This document shows positions 29,725 to 39,906 of a DNA stretch of 45,854 nt, in pieces. A program made the position numbers and the translations under genes. Below the pieces are notes generated by a model. The model was not told the DNA's origin, did no database searches, and saw only the letters and a list, made by a program, of their open reading frames with translations. Position 1 is the first letter of the stretch; every line of letters begins with the position of its first letter. This stretch comes from Granulicella sp. (GTDB taxonomy: Bacteria > Acidobacteriota > Terriglobia > Terriglobales > Acidobacteriaceae): assembly GCA_003138795.1 (NCBI GenBank), contig PLHC01000127.1, positions 1 to 45,854 on the forward strand. Direction: 5' to 3'.

Positions 29725-29924
29725 TATCACGAAGCAACGAAGGATGGCGTTGAATCGCTGAGGCGCAAGCGGAACATTCGCGACTGGGCAAACTTGTGGA
29801 TCCGATTCGTCATTACGAGGGCGTGCCAAGGCTCGATCTGCCAGCAGTTCCACCTGCCCCGGAGATGCCAGCACTCGACGTGCAGGCGAACCAGCTTTCG
29901 TCTCAGACGGCTGCTCCCGACTGA
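29725..29924 (+). pseudogene. Relic of a SagB-type/nitroreductase-family protein N-terminus
   Basis: YHEATKDGVESLRRKRNIRDWAN then, after a frameshift, VDPIRHYEGVPRLDLPAVPPAPEMPALD; matches the remembered N-terminal pattern YHxATKxxxESxRRNxxxLDWANQPxPFRxYxG. Confidence 0.5.
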
Positions 29925-30114
29925 TTGACAGCATCCACTGCGCCGCGATACGAAACAGCACCGGGAGCAGTGACATCTCCTTTGCAGAGTCAACGCCGAC
30001 TGGCTCCGGCGAGATGAAGTTGCCTCTTCCGGCTTTATCGACTCGCTACTTTGGTGAGGTTGTTCGAATGTCACCCTCGGCGAAGTGAGATATCTCGGAG
30101 TCGTCCTTGCGGCT

Positions 30115-31326
30115 TCAACTCCTCTGCACTTTCGGCGGCGAGACGAGAATGGGCAACAAAACCGATACGGCCATGATGCCCGCAATCACATGGAGGCCGC
30201 TGACATACGATCCGCTGGACTGACGCAGGTGAGCGATGAGCAGCGGGCCGAATGCGCTTGCACAACCCCATGCGGTCAGCATAAGGCCATAAATAGGACC
30301 GACATTCTTCGATCCAAAATAGTCTGCCGCGAATGCCGGCATGGTGCCGAAACCTCCTCGGTAGCACATCAGAATGATGAACGATACGGTCGTAAGAACT
30401 GCAATGGACGCGATGTTGGGCAGCATCCAGAAAAGACCAACCTGAAGTAAAAACATCAGAGTAAAGGTCCATCGCCGTGTGAGCGCATCCGAGACCCAGG
30501 CCCAGAAGACCCGGCCTGCGGCATTGCCGATGCTGGCGATGCCGACCATGCCTGCGGCGACGATTACGCTCGCCTTGGCGATCTCCTGAAACATCGGCGA
30601 TTCTTGCGAGATGAGCGAGATGCCAGCCGAGGTGTTCAGGAACAAGAGCACCCACAGCGCCCACCATTGCCACGTCCTGAGGGCGCCGCCGAGCGTGTAG
30701 TCCTTTTCCGCACGCTGCGCGCTCTGGGTAGCGCTTGGAACCCAACCTGCCGGCTTCCATCCGGCTGGCGGGTTCTGCATAAAATAACCGGTAGTCATGG
30801 TGACGACCAGATACGCAATGCCGAGGTAGGCAAAGGTATGCAAAACGCCGACCCTCTGAATCAGCCGTGTAGCTACGGGTGCGGTTACCAGCGCGCCAGC
30901 GCCAAAGCCGCCAACGGCAATGCCCGTGATGAGACCCCGTCGATCAGGGAACCACTTAACCAACACAGCTATCGGAACGATGTAACCGAATCCCAATCCG
31001 ATTCCGCCGATAACTCCATAGCTCAGATACAGCCACCAGAGTTTGTAGGCTGAGAAGCTTGCCAGGAATACGCCGAGGCCATACAGAAATCCACCCGTAA
31101 GCGCGACGACGCGGGGTCCTTTCTTGTTTAACCAGAGGCCGCCAAAGAAAGCCGCGATGCCAAGGACAAAAATGGAGATTGTAAAGGTCAGCGTTACATC
31201 GGCAATCGACCAGTGAAACTGCTTGGCGAGAGGAGTCCGGAATACGCTCCAGGCGTAGACGGCGCCGAGAGCCATTTGCATGAGAAAGCCCGCTGCTGCG
31301 AGTCCCCAGCGATTCGTGTTGGACAT
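30115..31326 (-). CDS. OFA-family MFS transporter (oxalate/formate antiporter-like)
   Basis: GAVYAWSVFRTPLAKQF, GLGFGYIVPIAVLVKWFPDRRGLITGIAVGGFGAGALV, DYFGSKNVGPIYGLMLTAWG. Confidence 0.9.
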   Translation of the reverse strand: MSNTNRWGLAAAGFLMQMALGAVYAWSVFRTPLAKQFHWSIADVTLTFTISIFVLGIAAFFGGLWLNKKGPRVVALTGGFLYGLGVFLASFSAYKLWWLYLSYGVIGGIGLGFGYIVPIAVLVKWFPDRRGLITGIAVGGFGAGALVTAPVATRLIQRVGVLHTFAYLGIAYLVVTMTTGYFMQNPPAGWKPAGWVPSATQSAQRAEKDYTLGGALRTWQWWALWVLLFLNTSAGISLISQESPMFQEIAKASVIVAAGMVGIASIGNAAGRVFWAWVSDALTRRWTFTLMFLLQVGLFWMLPNIASIAVLTTVSFIILMCYRGGFGTMPAFAADYFGSKNVGPIYGLMLTAWGCASAFGPLLIAHLRQSSGSYVSGLHVIAGIMAVSVLLPILVSPPKVQRS

Positions 31327-31366
31327 AAGAATTCCTCTCAGGCTGCTTTGTGAGCTGCTTCCGAGC

Positions 31367-31843
31367 TTATTTGCTGTTCGCTCGCAATTTGATCTGCTTG
31401 CCGAGATTTTCCAGGAACTTATTGATCAGAGAGATGCTTCGGCGCAGTTCCTGATGGCGGAACTGAAACAAGAGCGAGAAGAGCCCCGGCGCCTTAATGA
31501 CCGGCTTCTCGTGGGACCCGAGTGTTTCACCGACTGCCGAAGCGACACACTGGAGCACATCTGGATTGATGGCTCCAAGCACCTTGCCGAGAATAATGGC
31601 GTTGCGGATCGCGCGCACCGATTCGTCCGACTTGGCAGCGTCCACCGCAGTTTCAACGAGTTTGTCGCTTGCGCCCAGTGCGCCGCGCAACAGATCAAAG
31701 ACGCCATGGTCATGTAGCTGTTGCAGTAATTCGTAGGAGTCGAGCAAGGCCTCGGCGTACTCAACAGGAGCCGCTTCCAGCCGTTTGCGCAACTCCAGGC
31801 GAGGATCGCGGGGCGGTAACTCCAGAGCAATGGGTCGAGCCAT
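31367..31843 (-). CDS. DUF1641 family protein
   Basis: LLDSYELLQQLHDHGVFDLLRGALGASDKLVE...; position between FDH-like and transporter genes fits the family. Confidence 0.78.
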   Translation of the reverse strand: MARPIALELPPRDPRLELRKRLEAAPVEYAEALLDSYELLQQLHDHGVFDLLRGALGASDKLVETAVDAAKSDESVRAIRNAIILGKVLGAINPDVLQCVASAVGETLGSHEKPVIKAPGLFSLLFQFRHQELRRSISLINKFLENLGKQIKLRANSK

Positions 31844-31870
31844 CTTTGTTCTCCTTTCCGGCAGGTGCGT

Positions 31871-34813
31871 CTAGTGGGTCTGGATATGAACTAGTTGATT
31901 GCCGGGCTCGCGATAATCCTTACGCTTCCACTTGCGCTCCACCTCGACGCCATTCTGAGGCGTCGGATGTCCGAAGCGGGAGTTCGTGGGTGGCAGCGGG
32001 TTCTCGCCGGTTTCCCCCAAGACGCGAAGCTGGACGGAGGTTTCCTTGTAGGCTGGAGTGTGGGTTACTTTGTCGGTATGGCTGCTGGTGAGGCGGTTGA
32101 CCGGTTCGTCGACAGAGTTCATGGGCATATATAGTTCTTTTCCGTGAACTCGAGTAGTAATTACCGCTTGTACCCTGACCTTTCCGTAGCGCGAGGTTAG
32201 CTGAACCCAACTGCCGGTCTGGATTCCGCGATCTGCGGCGAGCTCGGGGGATACTTCAACAAAGGTGCATGGCGTCTTCTCGCGGATGCCCTCGGTACGA
32301 TAGGTCATGTTGCCTTCATGGAAATGCTCAAGAAGGCGACCGTTGTTCAGGTGCAGATCGAACTCTGCATCCTGCTGATCGGTTGGCTCCGACCACGGGA
32401 CGGGGAAGAACGTAGCTTTGCCGTCGGGAAACTTGAATTGCTTTGTGTAGAGCAGGGGCTGGTCACTGCCATCTTCAGCCACGGGCCACTGCAGCGATTT
32501 ATACCCCTCCAGACGTTCGTAGGTGACGCCTGCCATCATTGGGGTGAGTGGAGCGATCTCTTCGTATATCTGGGAGGGATGCTCGTACTTCCAATCAGCG
32601 CCCAGCCGGTTCGCAATGTCCTGGATGATCTCCCAGTCGGGGCGGCTCTCTCCAAGCGGCTCAAGCGCCTGGTAGAGCCGCTGGATGCGCCTCTCGGTGC
32701 TGGTGAAGGTTCCTTCCTTCTCCAGGCTCGGGCTGGCCGGCAGGATGACATCGGCAAAGCGGCAGGTTTCGCTGAAGAAGATCTCCTGCATGACAAAGAA
32801 GTCCAGCTTCGACAGTGCATCTCCAACGTAATTGGCGTTTGAATCAACGATGCTCATCTCTTCGCCAAATACATACATTGCCTTGAGGCGGCCATCGTGT
32901 ATGGCGTCGATCATCATGTGGTTATCAAGTCCGGGCTTCGAGGGCAAGGAGACATTCCATGCCTTCTCGAACTTGGCCCGAATCTCGGGATCTTCTACTT
33001 TCTGGTAACCGGGGAAGAAGTTCGGCATGGCGCCGTGGTCGCTGGCGCCCTGCACATTGTTGTGTCCGCGCAGAGGGTAGGCGCCTGTTCCCGTTCGCAT
33101 GTAGTTTCCGGTGGCAAGGAGAAGATTCGAGATCGCCGTCGAGGTGTCGGAGCCCATGGTGTGCTGCGTCACTCCCATGGCCCAGAGGATGCAGACACCG
33201 TCGGCTTCCACGATCATGTGAGCGACCTTGGTGAGTGTTTCGATGGGGATTCCGCATCTCTGGCTCGCCATTTCAAAGGTGAAGGGTTCGAGACTCTTCT
33301 CGTATTCCCCGGCGCCATTGACCCACTTATGGATGAATGCCTGGTCGGCAAGTCCGTTGTCGAGGATGTAGCGTGTAACTGCCGAGAGCCAAATAAGATC
33401 GGTACCCGGACGCGGATGCAGGAACACATCCGCGCGCCGCGCCATCTCGTTCTCGCGAAGGTCGGAGACGATAAGCTTCTGGCCGCGCATCTTGTGCGCG
33501 CGTTTGACGCGTGTAGCCAAAACCGGATGGCTCTCGGCGGTGTTGCTGCCTACGATGAGCACCAGCCCCGCGTTCTCAATGTCGGAGATCGATCCGGAGT
33601 CGCCACCGTAGCCAACGGTACGAAAGAGGCCTGTGGTTGCAGGCGCCTGGCAGTAGCGGGAGCAGTTATCCATGTTATTGGTGCCGATCACCGCACGGGC
33701 CAGCTTTTGCATTAGATAGCTTTCTTCATTGGTGCATTTTGATGAAGAAATGAAAGCTAGCGAGTCCGGGCCCGTAGCTGCCTTAATTTCGGCAAACCTG
33801 CGCGCCACCAAAGTAAGAGCCTCGTCCCAGGAGGCTTCGCGAAAGGCGTCCCCTTCGCGGATGAGGGGTTTGGTGAGCCGGTCGGGACTGTTGACATAGT
33901 CCCACCCGAACTTACCTTTGATGCAGGTGGAGACGCCATTGGCAGGGCCGTGGGCAGGCTCCACCTTCAGGATGTGCCGGTCTTTTGTCCATATATCGAA
34001 ACTGCAACCGACTCCGCAGTACGTGCAGACGGTCTTGGTGCGCTTGATGTGGGACTCGCGCATGGCCGCTTCCACTTCCGAGATCTGAAGAATCGATCCA
34101 TAACCAAGCTCCGGTTCGACACCTTTCACCACGTCGATCATGCCGTTGAGAGCGGGCTTGGGCAGGGAGGTGAAGTAGCCAGCCTCGCCGAGCATGGATT
34201 TTTCCATCAGCGCATTGCAGGGGCAAACGGTGACACAGTGGCCACACGAGACGCAGCTCGATTCGCCTATCGGCGCTCCTCCATCCCACAAGACGCGGGG
34301 ATGGGGGGCCTCCCAATTGATGCTCAGCGTTTCATTCACTTGCAGGTTCTGGCAGGCCTCGACGCAGCGTCCGCAGAGGATGCATTGATCAGGATCGTAG
34401 CGGTAGAAGGGATTGGACAGATCCACTTCATACGGCTTGGGCTTGTAGGGGATCTCCTGGTGCTCGACATGGAGAAGACTGGTGGTGTTGTGCACCGTGC
34501 AGTTGCCATTGTTGTTGTCGCAGACCGTACAGTAGAGCAGATGATTGCCGAGGATGCGGTCAAACGCTTCGCGCTGCGCCGCGTCCGCGCGCGGCGAGGA
34601 TGTAACCACGTTCATGCCGTCTGCGGCGAGGGTGCCACAGGCTCTTACCAGCTTGTCGTCCACCTCTACCATGCAGGTATCGCAGGTTTGGATTGGTCCT
34701 AGCTGGGGGTGATAGCAAACTTGCGGGATCTCTACGCCGCTACGGTTGACAACGTCGATCAAGCGCTCCCCGGGCTGGATCGCTTGCGACCTGCCGTTGA
34801 TGGTGGCTGACAT
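31871..34813 (-). CDS. Formate dehydrogenase alpha subunit-like molybdopterin oxidoreductase with NuoG-like N-terminus
   Basis: N-terminal 2Fe-2S (CYHPQLGPIQTCDTC), CILCGRCVEAC and CVSCGHCVTVC clusters, CTYCGVGCSFD, NNMDNCSRYCQAPATTGLF. Start trimmed to ATG 34813. Confidence 0.9.
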   Translation of the reverse strand: MSATINGRSQAIQPGERLIDVVNRSGVEIPQVCYHPQLGPIQTCDTCMVEVDDKLVRACGTLAADGMNVVTSSPRADAAQREAFDRILGNHLLYCTVCDNNNGNCTVHNTTSLLHVEHQEIPYKPKPYEVDLSNPFYRYDPDQCILCGRCVEACQNLQVNETLSINWEAPHPRVLWDGGAPIGESSCVSCGHCVTVCPCNALMEKSMLGEAGYFTSLPKPALNGMIDVVKGVEPELGYGSILQISEVEAAMRESHIKRTKTVCTYCGVGCSFDIWTKDRHILKVEPAHGPANGVSTCIKGKFGWDYVNSPDRLTKPLIREGDAFREASWDEALTLVARRFAEIKAATGPDSLAFISSSKCTNEESYLMQKLARAVIGTNNMDNCSRYCQAPATTGLFRTVGYGGDSGSISDIENAGLVLIVGSNTAESHPVLATRVKRAHKMRGQKLIVSDLRENEMARRADVFLHPRPGTDLIWLSAVTRYILDNGLADQAFIHKWVNGAGEYEKSLEPFTFEMASQRCGIPIETLTKVAHMIVEADGVCILWAMGVTQHTMGSDTSTAISNLLLATGNYMRTGTGAYPLRGHNNVQGASDHGAMPNFFPGYQKVEDPEIRAKFEKAWNVSLPSKPGLDNHMMIDAIHDGRLKAMYVFGEEMSIVDSNANYVGDALSKLDFFVMQEIFFSETCRFADVILPASPSLEKEGTFTSTERRIQRLYQALEPLGESRPDWEIIQDIANRLGADWKYEHPSQIYEEIAPLTPMMAGVTYERLEGYKSLQWPVAEDGSDQPLLYTKQFKFPDGKATFFPVPWSEPTDQQDAEFDLHLNNGRLLEHFHEGNMTYRTEGIREKTPCTFVEVSPELAADRGIQTGSWVQLTSRYGKVRVQAVITTRVHGKELYMPMNSVDEPVNRLTSSHTDKVTHTPAYKETSVQLRVLGETGENPLPPTNSRFGHPTPQNGVEVERKWKRKDYREPGNQLVHIQTH

Positions 34814-35348
34814 GAGCTGTCCGTCCTCCGCGACAGTTGTTGGATGGTAGTCCGTTGAACGAGGGTACGTAAAGCCTTTCGCAACTATTAGGACTATTCG
34901 TTGGCTGGCTACTGCTAATTTCTTGCAGATGTGACGGTGCCCGCCGGTCGAAAGGTTGTTCCTGTTGATACCTGAGCCCGCCGCTGATCGGTTTGGACGG
35001 AGGTTCCAAGCCCGGAATAAGGTCATTCAGACCGAGAAACGATTATGAGTAAGGAATTGCTTAACGGCGACATCGGCACTATCGAGAAGATCGTCCGTGA
35101 CGAAACAGGCAATCATGGGCTCGGCCGCACAGTGAAATCACTGAGAAGGCAAGTGTCAGTCCCGTGGGAGAACTAACTCCGGCCCGCAACCTCATTCCTG
35201 CAACAGCTGCTCCATCTGTCCAAGCGCCACGCCCTGCAGTTGAGCCCGACCAGTTCCCGCTAAACAAATACGAGATTCCTTAACCCGATTTCCGTTCCAC
35301 TGTGCCTCAGACCCCCAGTATGTCCTGCAACACAGCATCCTCGAACTG

Positions 35349-35849
35349 TTAGGAGGCATCGTCAGCAATGCCGATGTATCCCCAAGACTTTGTCTTGCGG
35401 ATAACGTAGATAGAAATTACCAACACTGCTATCAGCAACGCCAGCATGCCTGACTCAATCATGGATGCGCGAAAATGCGATTCTATGTCCGGTGTCCAAG
35501 CCGTATTCCGCGTGAAGTCCTCGGCCTGAAGAGTCAGGACAAGCGTTCTGCGGATGATAGCGATCAGACCGATGACGAGGAAGGGTTCGACGAACAAAGA
35601 ATGCGAGCGAATCGAAATTCGAACCGTGTGCAGAAGCTCGACAAGCATCAGTACAAGCAGAAGCCTGTCAATGAGCACAAAGATTGCACTGGTGCCGTTC
35701 AAGTCCCGTACACCGCTTGCGAACAGGTGGAGACAGCCGATGATCGCGAGAATGGCGGTAGCCCCCAGCAGGATGCCGAGAACCGCATAAATGACTGTTT
35801 CCACGTGGCCAAGGAAAAGGTAAGGGCGGGATTGGTTATTCTCTGCCAT
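35349..35849 (-). CDS. PsiE-family (phosphate-starvation-inducible E) membrane protein
   Basis: LLLVLMLVELLHTVRISIRSHSLFVEPFLVIGLIAIIRRTLVL core motif. Confidence 0.82.
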   Translation of the reverse strand: MAENNQSRPYLFLGHVETVIYAVLGILLGATAILAIIGCLHLFASGVRDLNGTSAIFVLIDRLLLVLMLVELLHTVRISIRSHSLFVEPFLVIGLIAIIRRTLVLTLQAEDFTRNTAWTPDIESHFRASMIESGMLALLIAVLVISIYVIRKTKSWGYIGIADDAS

Positions 35850-35964
35850 GGCAATGGGCGGGCCAGTTTGACGTGGCGTGGTGCGATGTCTTTCTCAAGC
35901 CTACAACTAACTGGATGGGTCTGGGGAGCAATGGAACAGGAAACGGATTCAGGATGCCAGCCTA

Positions 35965-36405
35965 CATGATTCGTCGTCGCCAATGGGCGTGCCGGTAGGG
36001 CTTCGACGGGCTTGGCGGGAACGAATTGAGGGGCGCGTCCGAATTCATTGATGCGGGCGATGAGGGCGGCGCGGTGGATAGATTCGGCGGCGACGGTGAA
36101 GCCCCAGAGGATGGACTCGGGGAAGGACTGGGTGACAGCAAGTTGCTCGGCAGGATCTTGGGTCTGGTGCGTTCGAAGCGCATGATGCGACCCCTGGAAA
36201 CATGGCCACGATCGAGGCCGAGATCGTTGGAGCCGGTGCCATAGGGGAGCGGGTCGGTGTAGAGGAGGTCGGTGTCGAGGTGCGGGATCTCGAGATAGAG
36301 CCTGCCGGCCTGAGCGTCCCAATCGAGCGAAAGGAAGCCATGGATGTGCTTCAGACCTGCGGTCTTGTTCGCAATGGTGGGGGGACTGGGCTTGCGGAGC
36401 TTGCG
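35965..36405 (-). pseudogene. Relic of a zinc-dependent metalloprotease (DUF5117/DUF5118 type)
   Basis: TIANKTAGLKHIHGFLSLDWDAQAGRLYLEIPHLDTDLLYTDPLPYGTGSNDLGLDRGHVSRGRIMRFERTRPKIL, then frameshift to AVTQSFPESILWGFTVAAES; no intact start or remainder. Confidence 0.65.
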
Positions 36406-36539
36406 CGTAACAGGCCGTATCTGCAGACAAGCGAATAGCCAGTGGACGCCAGATTGAGATGCTGATGGGGAAGTTTTGGAGCAGGAAAGTCAACTGTACC
36501 ATTCCGTATCGTTGACTTCTGGGTTGTCACTTTAGGTCA

Positions 36540-36568
36540 GCCATAAACTCTTTGTTTTATTGAGTTTA

Positions 36569-36572
<4 letters not shown>
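36540..36572. repeat. Perfect 11-bp inverted repeat overlapping the tRNA-Asp 3' CCA end
   Basis: GCCATAAACTC - 11 nt - GAGTTTATGGC. Confidence 0.8.
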
Positions 36573-36646
<74 letters not shown>

Positions 36647-37141
36647 GATGCAGTTACTATTTACAACTCATTCTATGTCACGTAAGGATGAACGATTTCG
36701 AAGCTCCTGCTGGTGTTCGTTCCTTCTTACTTGCATTGTCAATGGCCTCAGTTCTAGTCTTTTGGGGACCCCAAACTGGAAGCAAAACTCTCAACGCAAC
36801 GACAAACTAAGTCTATCAGATCGAGAGATTGTTTTGGTGTCTCGTTCGCTAATCAGGGATCAAGGATTTGGTGGGAATTACCGATCACCATGGGCGCTGT
36901 GCTGTAAGGCCGTCGAGGGGTGGCTATCCCGTTCCGGCACACGCATCGCTGAGATCCGAACCTGCATTGATGATGGACCTGATATACACTTCACATTCGG
37001 ACCGAAGGTGTGTAAATTTAAACAGAATTGTGTCAGGGCGCACTGATAGCCTCCGCAATAATGTGCATGAAGCGGTTTTGCTGGTTGTATTGCGCAAGAG
37101 ATGAGTGCTCGTGACCGAGCGAGCTGGGGTTCTGGAGACAA

Positions 37142-38155
37142 ATGTTTGGAAGTCAAGGGTGGTGCGGCCTCGCCGCTATAGGATTGTCGGCATTTGGCGC
37201 TAGCCCGACCAATATTTTTGCCCCTGTGGGGACGCCTGCGGACTCCATCTTCGGCTTGTCGATGCTGGTGCTCGGCATCACAGGCGCTATCTTTCTGGTT
37301 GTGGCGGGGATGCTGCTGTATGTGCTCGTGCGCTACCGGTCGCGAACCCCGGATGGTACGAACGAGCAGGAACCGCCGCAGATTTATGGAAGCAACCAGA
37401 TTGAGCTCTCATGGACTGTGGTCCCTATCCTGATTGTGGTGATGCTGTTCCTCGCAACGGCCCGGGTCATCTACTCCACCCAGCACGCACGGAAGCCTGT
37501 CGCCGCACTTGACGTCACGGTGATCGGCCATCAGTTCTGGTGGGAATATAGTTATCCCAAGCTGGGCATTGTGACGGCAAACGAACTGCATATTCCGGTG
37601 AGCGATCCCACGCATCCGCTGCCAACCTATTTGACGATGTCTTCGGCCGATACCGACCACAGCTTCTGGGTGCCAAGACTTGCGGGTAAGACCGACTTGA
37701 TTCCGAATCAGGTCAACACGATGTGGATCGCCCCTCAGACAGAGGGGCTTTATCTAGGGCAGTGCGCCCAGTACTGTGGGACGCAGCACGCAAAGATGCT
37801 AATACGCATTTATGCAGACACGCCGGCGTCATTTGCGGCGTGGGTTTCACAACAGCAGCAACCGGCAGTGCAGGATCCTAACGTTGCGGAGGGTCGAGAG
37901 ATCTTTCAACACAATGCGTGCATCAGTTGCCACACGATACGCGGCACAGTGGCCACCGGTAGATTCGGCCCTGATCTTACGCATGTCGCGAGCCGCGATA
38001 CGATCGCGTCGGGTTCGGTGCCAAATACCCCGGCCAACCTTCGCAGTTTCGTCGACGATCCAGCTCATTTCAAGCCGGGGGCGCTCATGCCTCCGATGCA
38101 TCTTGACAGTCACGATCTTGATGCTGTCACAGCGTACCTAGGGACGTTGAAGTAG
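37142..38155 (+). CDS. coxB: Cytochrome c oxidase subunit II with C-terminal cytochrome c domain (caa3 type)
   Basis: GHQFWWEYSYP, CuA ligands GQCAQYCGTQHAKM, heme c CISCH. Confidence 0.95.
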   Translation: MFGSQGWCGLAAIGLSAFGASPTNIFAPVGTPADSIFGLSMLVLGITGAIFLVVAGMLLYVLVRYRSRTPDGTNEQEPPQIYGSNQIELSWTVVPILIVVMLFLATARVIYSTQHARKPVAALDVTVIGHQFWWEYSYPKLGIVTANELHIPVSDPTHPLPTYLTMSSADTDHSFWVPRLAGKTDLIPNQVNTMWIAPQTEGLYLGQCAQYCGTQHAKMLIRIYADTPASFAAWVSQQQQPAVQDPNVAEGREIFQHNACISCHTIRGTVATGRFGPDLTHVASRDTIASGSVPNTPANLRSFVDDPAHFKPGALMPPMHLDSHDLDAVTAYLGTLK

Positions 38156-38175
38156 TGCGTTTAGGAAGGAACACG

Positions 38176-39906
38176 ATGGCAACGCAAACGCCCGCAACCG
38201 AAGTGCTTGATCTGACAGTGCGGAAGGCCCCGCGGCGTCATTGGCTCGAGGTGCTTCATGACTGGGTCACGACGGTCGATCACAAAAAAATAGGCCTGAT
38301 GTATATCGGTTACTCGTTGATTTTCCTGGTGGTGGCTGGGGTTGAAGCGTTGCTGATGCGCATTCAGTTGGCGGTCCCGAATAATCACTTCGTCTCGCCG
38401 CAGGTGTTCAACGGCCTATTTACGATGCATGGAACGACGATGGTGTTCTTCGTCGGAATGCCCATTCTGTTCGGCTTTGGCAACTACCTTATCCCGCTGA
38501 TGATTGGTGCCCGCGATATGGCATTTCCGCGGCTGAATGCGTTCAGCTTCTGGATCTCAGCGTTTGGTGGCCTGCTGCTCTACTTCAGCTATCTCGGTGG
38601 AAGTGGGCTGTACGGGGCGGGCAGTGCGCCCGATGTGGGCTGGTTTGCGTATGCGCCACTGACCGCGCGTGTTTTTTCGCCTGGTCATAGTACGGATTAT
38701 TGGACGCTCGCACTGCTGCTAAGCGGGATTGGGACAATCGGCACCGCCCTGAACATCGTGGCGACTACGATCTGCATGCGCTGTCCGGGGATGAAGATGA
38801 GCAGGTTACCGCTGCTGGTGTGGCTGTACCTTGTAACCTCGGGTTTGACCTTCGTTGCGGTCGGTCCGCTGACTGCGGCACAGATCATGTTGATGCTCGA
38901 CCGTTATGTGGGCTCGCACTTCTTCGACACGCAGGCGGGAGGGTCCGCCGTATTGTGGATGCACTTTTTCTGGATCTTTGGACATCCGGAAGTTTACATC
39001 CTCGTACTACCTGCATTTGCATTTGCCAATGAGATCATTCCTGTCTTTTCACGCAAGGCGATCTTCGGATACCCCGCGATGGTTGCAGCATCAGTAGGGA
39101 TTGGCTTCATTAGTCTTAGTGTGTGGGCGCACCATATGTTCACGGTGGGCCTGGGTCCTGGTGCAAATACGTTCTTTACGCTCGCTACGATGATTATTTC
39201 GGTGCCCACTGGCATCAAGATCTTCAATTGGCTGGCAACGCTGTGGGGCGGGAAGATCCACTTTACTGCCGCGATGATGTTCGCCATAGGTTTTCTCTTT
39301 CAGTTCCTCATCGCCGGACTCACGGGCATCATGCTGTCGGTCGCGCCCTTCGACTGGCAACTTGGCAACTCTTACTTTGTTGTCGCGCACTTTCACTATG
39401 TGCTGGTCGGTGCGATTCTCTTCATGATCTTCTCGGCGTTCTATTACTGGTATCCGAAGATCACTGGCCGCATGTTGAGCGAGAGGCTGGGGAAGTGGCA
39501 CTTCTGGCTCTTCCTGATTGGGTTCCATCTTACGTTCGACCTAATGCATGTGCCCGGACTGTTGGGCATGCCCCGCCGCATTTACACCTACGAGGCGGAC
39601 CGGGGCTGGATGATCTGGAACATGCTCGTCTCAAGTGGAGCAGCCATTCAAGCTGTTGCAACTCTTCTCTTCGTGTTCAACATGGTGTGGTCGTACTTCA
39701 AGGGAGCCGTCGCCGGAGCCGATCCCTGGGACGCATGGACCCTGGAGTGGTCGACGACCTCGCCACCGCCGTCTTATAACTTCGCGAAAATTCCCAGCGT
39801 CGGAAGCCGGCGTCCTCTCTGGGATCTGAAACATCCGGAGGATCCCGATAGCGATTACGAGATGGAACAGAGCGTTCCGCGGAAGAGATCTGAGGAGAGT
39901 AAGTGA
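38176..39906 (+). CDS. ctaD: Cytochrome c oxidase subunit I
   Basis: WVTTVDHKKIGLMYIGYSL, GHPEVYILVLP, HHMFTVGLGPGANTFFTLATMIISVPTGIKIFNW, HFHYVLVG. Confidence 0.97.
   Translation: MATQTPATEVLDLTVRKAPRRHWLEVLHDWVTTVDHKKIGLMYIGYSLIFLVVAGVEALLMRIQLAVPNNHFVSPQVFNGLFTMHGTTMVFFVGMPILFGFGNYLIPLMIGARDMAFPRLNAFSFWISAFGGLLLYFSYLGGSGLYGAGSAPDVGWFAYAPLTARVFSPGHSTDYWTLALLLSGIGTIGTALNIVATTICMRCPGMKMSRLPLLVWLYLVTSGLTFVAVGPLTAAQIMLMLDRYVGSHFFDTQAGGSAVLWMHFFWIFGHPEVYILVLPAFAFANEIIPVFSRKAIFGYPAMVAASVGIGFISLSVWAHHMFTVGLGPGANTFFTLATMIISVPTGIKIFNWLATLWGGKIHFTAAMMFAIGFLFQFLIAGLTGIMLSVAPFDWQLGNSYFVVAHFHYVLVGAILFMIFSAFYYWYPKITGRMLSERLGKWHFWLFLIGFHLTFDLMHVPGLLGMPRRIYTYEADRGWMIWNMLVSSGAAIQAVATLLFVFNMVWSYFKGAVAGADPWDAWTLEWSTTSPPPSYNFAKIPSVGSRRPLWDLKHPEDPDSDYEMEQSVPRKRSEESK

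Noticed and set aside
35699-36502. 267-aa minus-strand ORF as an intact gene
   Set aside because: Mosaic of the DUF5117 relic in one frame, overlapping the start of the better supported PsiE gene.
36648-37046. 132-aa ORF upstream of coxB
   Set aside because: Begins within tRNA flank, no recognisable motif, and likely the promoter/leader region of the cox operon.
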